NCBI RefSeq assembly: GCF_014982975.1
Contig: NZ_JADCKL010000003.1
Coordinates: forward strand, 223,523 to 287,522
Source: Claveliimonas monacensis
Lineage (GTDB): Bacteria > Bacillota > Clostridia > Lachnospirales > Lachnospiraceae
DNA length: 64,000 nt
Reading direction: 5' to 3'
Shown here piece after piece: positions 26,550 to 35,925 of the stretch (position 1 is its first letter; the number at the start of each line of letters is the position of its first letter). The position numbers and the translations under genes are program-made. The notes beneath the pieces are model-generated. The model did not search any database and had not been told where the DNA came from. It saw only the letters and a list, made by a program, of their open reading frames with translations.

Positions 26550-27998
26550 ATGGCGAAAGAAAGAAAGCATTACCGGCGTGGACGCAGAAAGAAAAATCGG
26601 GGGTTTGCCTCCTGGTCTCTCGGGAAAAAGATCGCTTCTATTGCCGGAGGGACTTTTCTGGTTGTGGCAGCTGCCGGTGCAGTGCTGCTGGCCAGCAAGC
26701 TGGCAAAGATCGATACAGTGGAACTTGATGCAGACAAGCTGAATATTTCTGAGGAGGCCAGACAGAGGGGGACGGGATATCTCAATGTTGCCCTTTTTGG
26801 TGTGGATTCCAGGGAGAATGAACTGGGAGAGGGGACAAGAAGTGACACCATCATGATTGCCAGCCTAAACCGGGAGACATTGGAAGTAAAGATCTCTTCG
26901 GTATATCGTGATACGCTTTTGCAGCAGAGTGACGGGACACTGAACAAGGCCAATTCGGCCTACGCGTTTGGAGGTCCTGAAGCAGCCGTGGCGATGCTGA
27001 ATGAAAACCTGGATATGGACATAGAACACTATGTGACAGTAAATTTCAATTCACTGATCGATGTGATCGATGCGGTGGGGGGGATTGAAATTGATGTCAC
27101 GGAAGAAGAACTGCCCTATGTAAATGGTTATGCGGTAGAGATCATCAAAGCTACAGGAAAAGATTCGGGTGGGGTTAATGAGCCTGGGCTCCAGACGCTG
27201 AACGGTGTACAGGCGACAGCATATGCCCGCATCCGCTACACGGCCGGCGACGACTTTAAGCGTGCGGAGCGACAGAGGGACGTGCTCGCAAAAGTGATCG
27301 AGAAGCTTCAGGGGGCAAGTCTTTCACAGATCAATAAGATCATCGATAAAGTGTTCCCGGAAGTGTCCACCAACTTTACCCTCACAGAAATCATGGAATA
27401 TGCTCTGGATGCATTTGATTATAAACTTGGTGAGACAACAGGATTTCCTTTCGACAAGTCTACAGATACATTAAATAATATAGGAAGTGTGGTTATCCCG
27501 GTTACGCTGGAGAGCAACGTGCAGCAGCTCCACGAGTTTTTCTTTGGGGCAGAAGCGGGATATACCCCCTCCTCTACTGTGTCCACGATCAGTGGAAACA
27601 TAGTGGCCAAGGCCGGGGATCGTGTGGCTGATACAGATGAGGACAGCCAGGCGATCATGGTGCAGCCCGAAGATGACTCCTCCTACGATTACAGCGGCGG
27701 TTATGATGACGGCTACAGTGACGATTCAGGATGGACCGGCGGCAGCGGAACCGGAGGCTCGGGTACCGGCGGAAGTGGAGGCGCCGGCGGCGGTGGAACC
27801 GGAGATGGAAGTGGAACCGGCGGCAGCGGCGGAAGCGGAGATGGAAGCGGTACCGGCGGCAGCGGCGGAACCGGAGATAGTGGGAGCGGCAGTGACAGCG
27901 GCAGCGGCGGAACCGGAGATGGCGGAAGCGGCAGTGACGGCGGCAGCGGCGGAACCGGAGACGGAAGCGGCTCTGGCGGCGGAGATGTGGCATCCTGA
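26550..27998 (+). CDS. LCP family wall-polymer ligase with long Gly/Ser/Thr-rich tail
   Basis: 482 residues. A basic N terminus and one membrane anchor (about 30-52) lead into the LCP domain (NVALFGVDSRENELG, SDTIMIASLN, VYRDTLLQQSDGT, YARIRYTAGDDFKRAERQR). From about 385 the protein becomes Asp/Tyr/Ser-rich and ends in about 85 residues of GGSGTGGSG-type repeats. It is paralogous to the LCP gene at 23108, which lacks the tail. The tail is presumably a flexible outer linker; a role as spacer through the wall is inference. The next gene starts 60 bp on and is probably cotranscribed. Confidence 0.92.
   Translation: MAKERKHYRRGRRKKNRGFASWSLGKKIASIAGGTFLVVAAAGAVLLASKLAKIDTVELDADKLNISEEARQRGTGYLNVALFGVDSRENELGEGTRSDTIMIASLNRETLEVKISSVYRDTLLQQSDGTLNKANSAYAFGGPEAAVAMLNENLDMDIEHYVTVNFNSLIDVIDAVGGIEIDVTEEELPYVNGYAVEIIKATGKDSGGVNEPGLQTLNGVQATAYARIRYTAGDDFKRAERQRDVLAKVIEKLQGASLSQINKIIDKVFPEVSTNFTLTEIMEYALDAFDYKLGETTGFPFDKSTDTLNNIGSVVIPVTLESNVQQLHEFFFGAEAGYTPSSTVSTISGNIVAKAGDRVADTDEDSQAIMVQPEDDSSYDYSGGYDDGYSDDSGWTGGSGTGGSGTGGSGGAGGGGTGDGSGTGGSGGSGDGSGTGGSGGTGDSGSGSDSGSGGTGDGGSGSDGGSGGTGDGSGSGGGDVAS
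27735..27990 (+). repeat. Low-complexity Gly/Ser-coding tandem repeats
   Basis: Imperfect short repeats built on GGCGGCAGCGG and AACCGGAGATGG words. The same region is open in other frames on both strands because the repeat contains no stop words, which explains several spurious overlapping frames here. Repeats of this sort are prone to length change. Confidence 0.85.
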
Positions 27999-28057
27999 TA
28001 CGAAGGAAAGAGCGCTGACAGAGATTGAAATATTACGAATAAAGAGGAAAATGAACA

Positions 28058-29647
28058 ATGAAAAAATTGAGAAAAGCATTAATGGCATTGATGGCAGTAT
28101 GCATACTGGTTTCAGGGTTTTCCTTTTCCGCATATGCATCTTCGGGACAGCTTCGCTTTTCAGACCCCTCCACAACGGTAGGGGCTGAGGTGGAAGTGAC
28201 AGCCACGTTTACGGGAACTGTGGCAGTGCAGTCGGCGGAGGCGACCCTCACATACGATACATCCATGCTGCGTTTTGTGGAAGGCGGCCAGGTTACGGAC
28301 AATAATGGCACGCTGACTCTGAGCGGTGCGGGAGACGGCACTTCCACACAGCTGAACTTTACGATGACATTCCAGGCCCTCCAGGAAGGGACGACAGTGA
28401 TCGAGATCTCTTCCGCATCCGGCACAGATGTGGACGGAGATTCCATCGACGTGACAAGAGGGCAGTCTACAATCACCATCGGCCCCGGGGATCCGTCTCT
28501 TATTCAGAACACTTCAGCAGCCTCCGGCCCGTCGGTGGAGGTGAACGGTACATCCTACGTGATCTCCGGTGATTTCTCTGACGCGATCATCCCGGGAGGT
28601 TTTGAGCGGTCAGAGATGCAGTTCGAGGGACAGACATGCACGGTAGTTACCCAGGCTTCCAGCGGTGCGACAGCCATGTACCTTGTCCCGGCGGCAGGAG
28701 GAGAAGGGGACTTTTTCCTGTACAATACAGATGATGGAAGCTTCTCTCCTTTTGAGGAGGTAGAACTTTCTACAGACCGCTATCTGATCCTTCTTCAGAA
28801 TGATGGGACAGTGAATATTCCCGGCGGTTACCAGGAGACAACTCTTACGCTGAACGGCAAAGAGTTCCCTGCCTGGCAGAATACGAACAATACAGAGTAC
28901 TACCTGGTGTACGGCCTGAACAGCGATGGCAACAAAGTGCTCTATCAATACGATACAACAGACGGTACCTACCAGAGATATCTGCGCCCGCTGTCTATCT
29001 CCACAGATGAGTCCGGCGAAGCGGACGGTATACTGGGAACGATCCTCCAGTTTATACAGGACAACCTCCGCTGGGTGCTGGTTGCTGCCTGTGTGCTTTT
29101 TGTGCTGGTGGTGATCATTCTGATCGTGGTTCTTGTGAAGCTGCATCACCGCAATCTGGAGCTGGATGATCTCTATGATGAGTACGGCATTGATCTGGAC
29201 GAGGAACAGGAAAAAGCGGCAAACAAGAAAGACAAGAAGGCAGACAAAAAGTCCAGGAAGAAAGACAAGCTGCAGCCTCAGGCTGAGGAGACTGATTTTG
29301 ATGAAGGTTTTGAGGACTACGAGGACGATGACTTTGAGGATGGTATTGACTACGAGGACGATGATGAGTACGATCTGGACGGCGACGAGTACGACAGCTA
29401 TGAGGAAGAGGACTACGATGAGGATTACGAGGAAGACTATGATTCCTTCGTAAGAGGGGGAAAGAGATCTTATGGAGATGTGTCCCGCCGCAGCCGTGTG
29501 GACGATGAGGAAGATGTTGAGGATCTTGACGCTCTGCTGAATGCGCGGGTGAGAGAGCCGGCAAAGAGGCCGAAGAAAGCGCCTGAGAGACGCAGCCATG
29601 CGGAAGAAGACGACACCTTTAAGATGGACATCATTGATCTGGATTAA
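28058..29647 (+). CDS. Cohesin-like extracellular domain protein with one membrane span and acidic cytoplasmic tail
   Basis: 529 residues. The signal peptide (1 to about 26, cut near AYA) is followed by a cohesin-like fold (LRFSDPSTTVGAEVEVTATF, given in parts as LRFSDP and GAEVEVTATF; LTYDTSMLRFVEG). A second extracellular region spans 150-330, then one membrane segment (about 333-357), then a Lys-rich stretch and a striking Asp/Glu/Tyr tail (about 400-475). The topology puts the cohesin-like part outside and the acidic tail inside. Cohesin-like domains bind dockerins in cellulosomes, but here binding is unknown. Placement after an LCP ligase suggests envelope organisation. Confidence 0.82.
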   Translation: MKKLRKALMALMAVCILVSGFSFSAYASSGQLRFSDPSTTVGAEVEVTATFTGTVAVQSAEATLTYDTSMLRFVEGGQVTDNNGTLTLSGAGDGTSTQLNFTMTFQALQEGTTVIEISSASGTDVDGDSIDVTRGQSTITIGPGDPSLIQNTSAASGPSVEVNGTSYVISGDFSDAIIPGGFERSEMQFEGQTCTVVTQASSGATAMYLVPAAGGEGDFFLYNTDDGSFSPFEEVELSTDRYLILLQNDGTVNIPGGYQETTLTLNGKEFPAWQNTNNTEYYLVYGLNSDGNKVLYQYDTTDGTYQRYLRPLSISTDESGEADGILGTILQFIQDNLRWVLVAACVLFVLVVIILIVVLVKLHHRNLELDDLYDEYGIDLDEEQEKAANKKDKKADKKSRKKDKLQPQAEETDFDEGFEDYEDDDFEDGIDYEDDDEYDLDGDEYDSYEEEDYDEDYEEDYDSFVRGGKRSYGDVSRRSRVDDEEDVEDLDALLNARVREPAKRPKKAPERRSHAEEDDTFKMDIIDLD

Positions 29648-29653
29648 CAGTTT

Positions 29654-29686
29654 AAGGAGAATGTGGGAAACTGCATTCTCCTTTTT
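29654..29686 (+). terminator. Intrinsic terminator after the cohesin-like gene
   Basis: AAGGAGAATG (29654-29663) pairs with CATTCTCCTT (29674-29683), followed by T residues to 29686. The flanking CAGTTT and AAACTG could give an alternative pairing. Confidence 0.85.
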
Positions 29687-29687
29687 C

Positions 29688-29716
29688 TTTACAGGAGACC
29701 GTATTTTTGATACAAT
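29688..29716 (+). promoter_or_regulatory. Sigma-A type promoter for glmS
   Basis: TTTACA (29688-29693) and TACAAT (29711-29716) with a 17-bp spacer, directly after the terminator and 59 bp ahead of the glmS start. The leader would be only about 50 nt. Confidence 0.65.
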
Positions 29717-29775
29717 ACAGCTTGATAGTGCAAAAAAAATGGATATATGTACAAATATAATAAGGAGAAGTAGTT

Positions 29776-31602
29776 ATGTGTGGAATTGTAGGATATATCG
29801 GAGACCAGCAGGCAGCGCCTATTTTGCTGGATGGACTGGAGAAACTGGAGTACAGAGGATATGACTCCGCCGGCATTGCCGTCTATGATGGGGAGGAGAT
29901 CCATGTGATGAAGGCACAGGGAAGGCTGAAAGTGTTGAATGAGCTGAGTCACGGCGGAGAGATGCTGCCGGGCACTTTGGGGATTGGTCATACAAGGTGG
30001 GCCACCCACGGGGCGCCGTCAGACACCAACGCACACCCCCATTTTAATCAGGACAGGACCATTGCGGTCGTGCATAACGGCATCATCGAGAATTATCTGA
30101 AACTGAAGAAAAAGCTGGAGAAGAAAGGCTATACCTTTGTGTCAGAGACAGACACAGAGATCATCGCCCAGCTGCTGGATTATTACTACGATGGGAACCC
30201 GCTGCGGGCCATCACAAAGGTAATGCACCGCATGGAGGGATCTTATGCGCTGGGTATCATTTTCAGTGATCATCCGGATGAACTCTATGCGGTCCGCAAG
30301 GACAGTCCGTTGATCGTGGGGCACACAAAAGGAGGGAGCATCATTGCCTCTGACGTGCCGGCTGTGCTGAAGTACACAAGAGATGTGGTCTTTATAGAAA
30401 ATGAAGAGATCGTGCGCATGACGGCAGAGCAGATGGAGTTCTTTAATGTGGATGAGGAGCCCATCGACAAGGAGACCGTCCACATTGACTGGGATGTCAA
30501 TGCGGCAGAAAAGGGCGGATATGAGCACTTCATGCTGAAGGAAATGTATGAGCAGCCCAAGGCCATCACCGATACGTTTTCTCCCAGGTTGAAAGACGGG
30601 AAGATCGTGATCGAGGAGCTGGGCATGAGCGATGAGGATATCAAGGCTGTAAGGAAGATCATGATCGTTGCCTGCGGTTCAGCCTACCACACAGGCATGA
30701 CAAGTAAGTATGTGTTTGAGGGCCTGGCCAGGATCCCGGTGGAGGTGGATCTGGCTTCTGAGTTCCGCTACAGGGATCCTATCCTTGAGGAGGGCACGCT
30801 CCTCATCGTGGTGAGCCAGTCCGGAGAGACGGCAGATACGCTGGCGGCTCTGCGGGAGGCTAAGTCCAAGGGCGTGAGAGTGCTTGGTATCGTAAACGTA
30901 GTGGGAAGCTCCATTGCCAGGGAGGCGGACAATGTCATGTACACGTGGGCTGGACCGGAGATCGCCGTGGCCACCACAAAGGCCTACTCCGCCCAGCTGA
31001 TCGCTCTTTATCTCCTGGCTATGAAATTTGCCCATGTCAGGGGAGAACTGTCCGATGAGGGTCTTGCAGAGATGATCGAGGAGCTGAAGGAACTGCCGGC
31101 CCAGGTGGAAATGATGCTGAACAATCAGAACAAGATACAGAAATTCGCCAACCGCTATCTGGCGGCCCGCAGTATCTTCTTTATCGGAAGGGGCATTGAT
31201 TACGCTATTTCCCTGGAAGGGTCCCTGAAGCTCAAGGAGGTCTCCTACATCCACTCTGAGGCCTACGCGGCCGGGGAGTTAAAGCACGGAACCATCTCGC
31301 TGATCGAGGAGGGAACTTTGGTGTGCTCTGTTCTGACCCAGGAGGAACTCTATAAAAAGACCATCAGCAATATGGTGGAGGTCAGGACAAGGGGAGCCTT
31401 TGTCATGGCTGTGACCAATGTGGACAATACAGAGGTGGAGAAGGCGGCGGACTACGTTGTCTATATTCCCAAGACCAACAAATACTTCACCAACTCCCTT
31501 GCCATTATCCCTCTGCAGCTCTTTGGCTACTACGTGGCTGTGGGCAGAGGCTGCGATGTGGATAAGCCGAGAAACCTTGCCAAATCTGTCACAGTAGAGT
31601 AA
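29776..31602 (+). CDS. glmS: Glutamine-fructose-6-phosphate aminotransferase (isomerizing)
   Basis: 608 residues, the normal length. It makes glucosamine-6-phosphate for peptidoglycan and other amino sugars. The N-terminal glutaminase has catalytic Cys2 (MCGIVGYIG) and the TRWATHG motif; two SIS domains follow (CGSAYHTGM near 296, SQSGETADT near 348), and the C terminus KPRNLAKSVTVE is diagnostic. The upstream leader is too short for the glmS ribozyme known from Bacillus, so control must be at the promoter or elsewhere. Confidence 0.97.
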   Translation: MCGIVGYIGDQQAAPILLDGLEKLEYRGYDSAGIAVYDGEEIHVMKAQGRLKVLNELSHGGEMLPGTLGIGHTRWATHGAPSDTNAHPHFNQDRTIAVVHNGIIENYLKLKKKLEKKGYTFVSETDTEIIAQLLDYYYDGNPLRAITKVMHRMEGSYALGIIFSDHPDELYAVRKDSPLIVGHTKGGSIIASDVPAVLKYTRDVVFIENEEIVRMTAEQMEFFNVDEEPIDKETVHIDWDVNAAEKGGYEHFMLKEMYEQPKAITDTFSPRLKDGKIVIEELGMSDEDIKAVRKIMIVACGSAYHTGMTSKYVFEGLARIPVEVDLASEFRYRDPILEEGTLLIVVSQSGETADTLAALREAKSKGVRVLGIVNVVGSSIAREADNVMYTWAGPEIAVATTKAYSAQLIALYLLAMKFAHVRGELSDEGLAEMIEELKELPAQVEMMLNNQNKIQKFANRYLAARSIFFIGRGIDYAISLEGSLKLKEVSYIHSEAYAAGELKHGTISLIEEGTLVCSVLTQEELYKKTISNMVEVRTRGAFVMAVTNVDNTEVEKAADYVVYIPKTNKYFTNSLAIIPLQLFGYYVAVGRGCDVDKPRNLAKSVTVE

Positions 31603-31643
31603 GATATCAGCAGTACGAAAGAAAGTAAAAGAGGAGTTTGCTG

Positions 31644-32753
31644 ATGAAATACGATTACCTTATAGTTGGCGCAGGCCTTTTCGGCGCAGTGTTTGCCCGG
31701 GAGGCCATGAACAGAGGAAAGACCTGCCTTGTGCTGGACAGGAGAGACCACATTGGCGGGAATATTTATACCGAGAAAGTGGAGGATATCCAGGTGCACC
31801 GCTATGGGGCGCATATTTTCCACACGTCGGACAAAAAGGTGTGGGACTATATCAACCAGTACGCGGAGTTTAATAACTATATCAATTCACCGGTGGCTGT
31901 GTACAAAAATGAGCTTTACAACCTGCCTTTTAACATGAATACCTTCAGCAGGATGTGGAATATCCGGACCCCCAAAGAGGCCAGAGAGATCATAGAGGGG
32001 CAGATTGCGGATCTTCATATTGAGGAGCCGAGGAACCTGGAAGAGCAGGCTCTCTCCCTGGTGGGGCGGGACGTGTATGAGAAGCTGGTGAAGGGCTATA
32101 CGGAGAAGCAGTGGGGAAGAGACTGCAAAGATCTGCCCGCCTTTATTATCCGCAGGCTGCCGCTTCGCTTCACCTATGACAACAATTATTTTAATGACAG
32201 GTATCAGGGCATCCCGGTGGGAGGATATACACGCATTATAGAGAAGCTCCTTGAGGGGGCAGAAGTCAGGACCGGTGTGGACTATCTGAAAGAGCGGGAG
32301 ACCTACGAGTGTGCCGCCGGGAAGATCGTTTTTACGGGTATGATCGACGAGTACTACGGCTACAGGCTGGGGGCTCTGGAATACAGGAGCGTCCGCTTTG
32401 AGACGGAAGTGCTGGACTGTGACAACTACCAGGGAAATGCAGTGGTCAACTATACAGACAGAGAAGTGCCCTACACCAGGGTCATTGAGCACAAACATTT
32501 TGAATTCGGTACCCAGAAAAAGACTGTGATCTCCAGAGAGTATTCCTCGGAGTGGAAGGTGGGGGATGAGCCCTACTATCCGGTAAATGATGAAAAGAAT
32601 TCCGTCCTCTATGAGAAATATGCCAGCCTGGCAGCTGGAGAGGATAATGTCATATTTGGCGGAAGGCTGGGCGCTTATCGGTATTACGACATGGATAAGG
32701 TGATCGCCAGTGCGCTGGAACTTGCGGACAGGGAGTTCGCCGGGGAGATTTAA
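31644..32753 (+). CDS. glf: UDP-galactopyranose mutase
   Basis: 369 residues. FAD-binding starts at the N terminus (YLIVGAGLFGAVFAREA), then HIGGNIYTE and the mutase hallmarks YGAHIFHTS and NLPFNMNTF. It converts UDP-galactopyranose to UDP-galactofuranose, so the cell's surface polymer or glycoprotein likely contains galactofuranose. ATG 31644 with GAGGAG 7 bp upstream is preferred over an in-frame TTG at 31638. It follows glmS by 41 bp and may be cotranscribed. Confidence 0.96.
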   Translation: MKYDYLIVGAGLFGAVFAREAMNRGKTCLVLDRRDHIGGNIYTEKVEDIQVHRYGAHIFHTSDKKVWDYINQYAEFNNYINSPVAVYKNELYNLPFNMNTFSRMWNIRTPKEAREIIEGQIADLHIEEPRNLEEQALSLVGRDVYEKLVKGYTEKQWGRDCKDLPAFIIRRLPLRFTYDNNYFNDRYQGIPVGGYTRIIEKLLEGAEVRTGVDYLKERETYECAAGKIVFTGMIDEYYGYRLGALEYRSVRFETEVLDCDNYQGNAVVNYTDREVPYTRVIEHKHFEFGTQKKTVISREYSSEWKVGDEPYYPVNDEKNSVLYEKYASLAAGEDNVIFGGRLGAYRYYDMDKVIASALELADREFAGEI

Positions 32754-32842
32754 CATTATTTAATCAATTCATCACAGTTTAAACACAATTATGAGCTAGA
32801 CTACTGTCATAGAAAGCAAAAGATATGAAAGGAGTCTGTACT

Positions 32843-34105
32843 ATGGATAATCAGTATAATTACTACAATCCGGGACCGGATGATCAGAATATATGGAGTG
32901 AACAGCCGACAGAGGAGCCGCCGAAGAAGAAAAAAGGCGGAAATTCAAAGAAGTGGCTGTCTATTGTCAGCGGAGGCCTGGTGTTTGGCATTGTGGCCTG
33001 CGCGGCGTTTCAGGCGGGAAACATCATTGTGGACCGTGTTACCGGGGGTGAGGCCAAAGAGGTGCGCCAGACATCCACAACCACCCAGCTGAATCAGACG
33101 TCCAGCACAGTGACCTCCGATGTGTCCGGCATCGTGGAGCAGGCTATGCCGTCCATCGTATCCATCACAAATATGAGTATCCAGGAGGTCCAGAACTTTT
33201 TCGGGCAGACCCAGGAGCAGGAGAGCGAGAGCCTTGGCTCAGGGATCATTATCCAGCAGTCTGATACAGAGCTTCTGATCGCCACCAACAACCACGTGGT
33301 GGAAGGGGCAGATACGCTGACCGTTACATTTGTAGATGAAGAGAGCGTGGAGGCCAATATCAAGGGGACGGATCCCTCCAAGGATCTGGCTATTGTGGCG
33401 GTTCCCCTGGAATCGATAAAGGATTCCACGATGGAGACCATTGCCATTGCCACACTGGGAGATTCCAATGAGGTGCAGGTGGGTGAGCCTGCCATTGCCA
33501 TTGGAAATGCCCTCGGGTATGGGCAGTCTGTGACGACAGGTATTATCTCTGCCACAAATCGTCAGATCGATATGGATGGGTTTGACAGTGAGCTGATTCA
33601 GACAGATGCGGCCATTAATCCGGGCAACAGCGGCGGGGCCCTCCTCAATGCCAACGGTGCTGTCATAGGCATCAACACGGCCAAGATCAACTCCAGTGTG
33701 GCAGAGGGCATGGGCTATGCCATCCCCATCTCAGATGCCAGTGAAGTCCTGACCAACCTGATGAACAGGGAGACGAGGGAGAGGGTTTCCGACGAGGCCA
33801 GAGGATATCTGGGCATTACGGGCCAGGATGTCTCTTCTGATATTGGCGAGGCCTACAACATGCCCACGGGCGTCTATATTTCCGAGGTGACAAAAGGAAG
33901 CGGCGCCGAGCAGGCAGGGCTCTCAAGAGGCAGCATCATCACGGGAATGGAAGGAGTCACAATAGACAGCATGGAGACGCTGCAGGATCAGCTTTCCTAC
34001 TATGCAGTGGGAGAGACAGTGGAACTGACTGTCCAGGTTCCTGCAAGCGGCGGCGAGTATGAGGAGCAGACGGTATCTGTGACTCTGGGGGCAAATCCTA
34101 ATTAG
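32843..34105 (+). CDS. htrA: HtrA/DegP-like membrane-anchored serine protease with one PDZ domain
   Basis: 420 residues. A cytoplasmic Asn/Tyr/Pro-rich N terminus and a membrane anchor (about 36-58) precede the trypsin-like domain with the triad His in ATNNHVVEG, Asp in SKDLAIVAV and Ser in NPGNSGGALLN. One PDZ domain (about 320-410) ends the protein. It degrades or refolds misfolded exported proteins. ATG 32843 with AAGGAG 9 bp upstream is chosen over the in-frame ATG 32825. No clear CssR-like operator was found upstream. A strong terminator follows. Confidence 0.95.
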   Translation: MDNQYNYYNPGPDDQNIWSEQPTEEPPKKKKGGNSKKWLSIVSGGLVFGIVACAAFQAGNIIVDRVTGGEAKEVRQTSTTTQLNQTSSTVTSDVSGIVEQAMPSIVSITNMSIQEVQNFFGQTQEQESESLGSGIIIQQSDTELLIATNNHVVEGADTLTVTFVDEESVEANIKGTDPSKDLAIVAVPLESIKDSTMETIAIATLGDSNEVQVGEPAIAIGNALGYGQSVTTGIISATNRQIDMDGFDSELIQTDAAINPGNSGGALLNANGAVIGINTAKINSSVAEGMGYAIPISDASEVLTNLMNRETRERVSDEARGYLGITGQDVSSDIGEAYNMPTGVYISEVTKGSGAEQAGLSRGSIITGMEGVTIDSMETLQDQLSYYAVGETVELTVQVPASGGEYEEQTVSVTLGANPN

Positions 34106-34137
34106 AAAACATATTTCCTGCTGAAAGGCAGAGGACA

Positions 34138-34173
34138 GGAGTGCGGCAAAAATTCGTGCCGTACTCCTTTTTT
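34138..34173 (+). terminator. Intrinsic terminator after htrA
   Basis: GGAGTGCGGCA (34138-34148) pairs with TGCCGTACTCC (34157-34167) with one G-U pair, followed by six T residues. Confidence 0.9.
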
Positions 34174-34187
34174 CACCAGATGATGTG

Positions 34188-34196
34188 TGATATAAT
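34188..34196 (+). promoter_or_regulatory. Extended -10 promoter for glyA
   Basis: TG at 34188-34189, one base, then a perfect TATAAT (34191-34196). The -35 region falls on the T run of the upstream terminator and is weak, which fits an extended -10 promoter. The start codon is 61 bp on. Confidence 0.55.
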
Positions 34197-34257
34197 ATAT
34201 GAATACTTGGCGAAAGATCCAGGGACAGCGGTAAGATGAGTATAAGGAGGAGACGAA

Positions 34258-35493
34258 ATGTACAGTTTTGAGGAAATCCAAAAGACAGACAGCGAAGTGG
34301 CAGAGGCTATCCTGCATGAGATGGAGAGACAGAACTCCCATATTGAGCTGATCGCTTCTGAGAACTGGGTGAGCAAGGCAGTCATGGCTGCCATGGGAAG
34401 CCCTCTGACAAACAAATACGCGGAAGGATATCCGGGCAGACGGTACTACGGCGGCTGCGACTATGTGGACGTGGTGGAGAATCTGGCTCGGGACAGGGCA
34501 AAAGAACTGTTTGGCTGTGAGTATGCCAACGTGCAGCCCCATTCCGGCGCTCAGGCCAATATGGCGGTATTCTTCGCAATGCTGAAGCCTGGCGACAAGA
34601 TCCTGGGCATGAATCTGGATCACGGCGGACATCTGACCCACGGCTCACCTGTGAATTTTTCCGGGAACTATTTCGTGACATCTTTTTACGGAGTGAATGA
34701 TGACGGGGTTATCGACTATGATGAGGTGCGCCGGATCGCCCTGGAAGAAAAGCCGAAGATGATCATTGCGGGAGCCAGCGCCTATGCCAGAAAGATCGAT
34801 TTCAAAAGATTCCGCCAGATCGCAGATGAAGTGGGCGCTTACCTTATGGTGGACATGGCTCACATTGCGGGCCTTGTGGCAGCGGGACTCCATGAAAGCC
34901 CGATTCCCTACGCGGATGTGGTGACAACGACTACACACAAGACACTGCGGGGACCCAGAGGCGGTATGATCCTCTCCAGCCAGGAGGCGGCAGAGAAATT
35001 TAAATTTAACAAAGCGGTGTTCCCGGGTATCCAGGGCGGTCCTCTGGAGCATGTGATCGCCGGAAAGGCCGTGTGCTTCAAGGAGGCGCTGCAGCCGGAG
35101 TTCAAGGAGTACCAGAAGCAGATCGTAAAGAATGCCAAAGCTCTGTCAGAGGCGCTGATGGCTAAGGGGATCAAGCTGGTGTCCGGCGGTACGGACAACC
35201 ATCTGATGCTCATGGACCTGAGCGAAGAGGATGTGACTGGAAAAGAGCTGGAGAAGCGTCTTGACCAGGCAAATATCACATGCAACAAGAATACGATCCC
35301 CAATGATCCCCGGTCACCCATGGTTACAAGCGGTATCCGTCTCGGGACACCGGCTGTCACAACCCGGGGAATGAAGGAAGATGATATGGAGCAGATCGCA
35401 GAGGCGATCAGGCTGGTACTGACGGGTGAGGAGAATATTGGCAAGGCCAGAGAGATCGTGGCAGGTCTTACGAAAAAGTATCCTCTGATCTGA
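34258..35493 (+). CDS. glyA: Serine hydroxymethyltransferase
   Basis: 411 residues. It interconverts serine and glycine with tetrahydrofolate and supplies one-carbon units. The hallmark [11 protein letters not shown] (near 25), the stretch [10 protein letters not shown] (near 58) and the PLP lysine in [16 protein letters not shown] (near 225) are all present. AAGGAGG lies 8 bp upstream. It is followed after 72 bp by a CsoR-type regulator that may be cotranscribed. I see no folate riboswitch ahead of it. Confidence 0.97.
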   Translation: MYSFEEIQKTDSEVAEAILHEMERQNSHIELIASENWVSKAVMAAMGSPLTNKYAEGYPGRRYYGGCDYVDVVENLARDRAKELFGCEYANVQPHSGAQANMAVFFAMLKPGDKILGMNLDHGGHLTHGSPVNFSGNYFVTSFYGVNDDGVIDYDEVRRIALEEKPKMIIAGASAYARKIDFKRFRQIADEVGAYLMVDMAHIAGLVAAGLHESPIPYADVVTTTTHKTLRGPRGGMILSSQEAAEKFKFNKAVFPGIQGGPLEHVIAGKAVCFKEALQPEFKEYQKQIVKNAKALSEALMAKGIKLVSGGTDNHLMLMDLSEEDVTGKELEKRLDQANITCNKNTIPNDPRSPMVTSGIRLGTPAVTTRGMKEDDMEQIAEAIRLVLTGEENIGKAREIVAGLTKKYPLI

Positions 35494-35565
35494 CCCGGTC
35501 CGGACGTCTGGATTCTGAAGATACCGGAAGATGGCCGGGCAGCAGCAACGAAAGGAAAGACATAC

Positions 35566-35844
35566 ATGAAGAAAAAACACAGAGATGAAGAGGAACTCAG
35601 GAAACTGATGAACCGGCTGAACAGGATAGAGGGACAGGTGCGGGGTGTCAAGAAGATGCTGGAAGAAGAACAGTACTGCGTGGATATACTGACCCAGGTT
35701 TCGGCTATCCAGGCGGCGCTGAACGCATTTAACAAAGAGCTTTTGTCCAGCCATATCCACTCGTGTGTGGTGGAGGAGATCCAGAAAGGGAACACAGATG
35801 TGGTGGACGAGCTCTGCGAGTCCATCAAAAAGCTGATGAAATAA
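35566..35844 (+). CDS. CsoR/RcnR-type metal-sensing repressor
   Basis: 92 residues, all helical, family DUF156. NRLNRIEGQVRGVKKML is the DNA-binding first helix. The copper-site pattern Cys, His, Cys of CsoR is complete: YCVDIL (Cys near 38) and HIHSC (His and Cys four apart, near 62-66). This fits Cu(I) sensing, though sulfur- or formaldehyde-sensing relatives share parts of it. No copper exporter gene is beside it, so its target lies elsewhere or it is carried along with glyA. Confidence 0.85.
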   Translation: MKKKHRDEEELRKLMNRLNRIEGQVRGVKKMLEEEQYCVDILTQVSAIQAALNAFNKELLSSHIHSCVVEEIQKGNTDVVDELCESIKKLMK

Positions 35845-35873
35845 TTTTCAAAGAGAATACGTTCAAAAAGAAG

Positions 35874-35920
35874 AAGGGGAGCCCTGACGGACAGACGAGA
35901 TGTCCGGCAGGGTTCCCCTT
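35874..35920 (+). terminator. Intrinsic terminator after the CsoR-type gene
   Basis: Long stem from AAGGGGAGCCCTG (35874-35886) to CAGGGTTCCCCTT (35908-35920), with an inner CGGAC/GTCCG stem. The downstream flank is pyrimidine-rich. Confidence 0.8.
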
Positions 35921-35925
35921 CTGTC

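Noticed and set aside
27735..27990. CRISPR-like or regulatory repeat array
   Set aside because: The short repeats are coding for a Gly/Ser tail and have no spacer structure.
27622..28188. Ala/Glu/Pro-rich frame overlapping the LCP tail and the next gene
   Set aside because: It reads the Gly/Ser repeats in another phase and runs into the signal peptide of the cohesin-like gene; no ribosome site or family match.
29717..29775. glmS ribozyme ahead of glmS
   Set aside because: Only about 50 nt lie between the promoter and the start, too short for the ribozyme, and the core is not seen.
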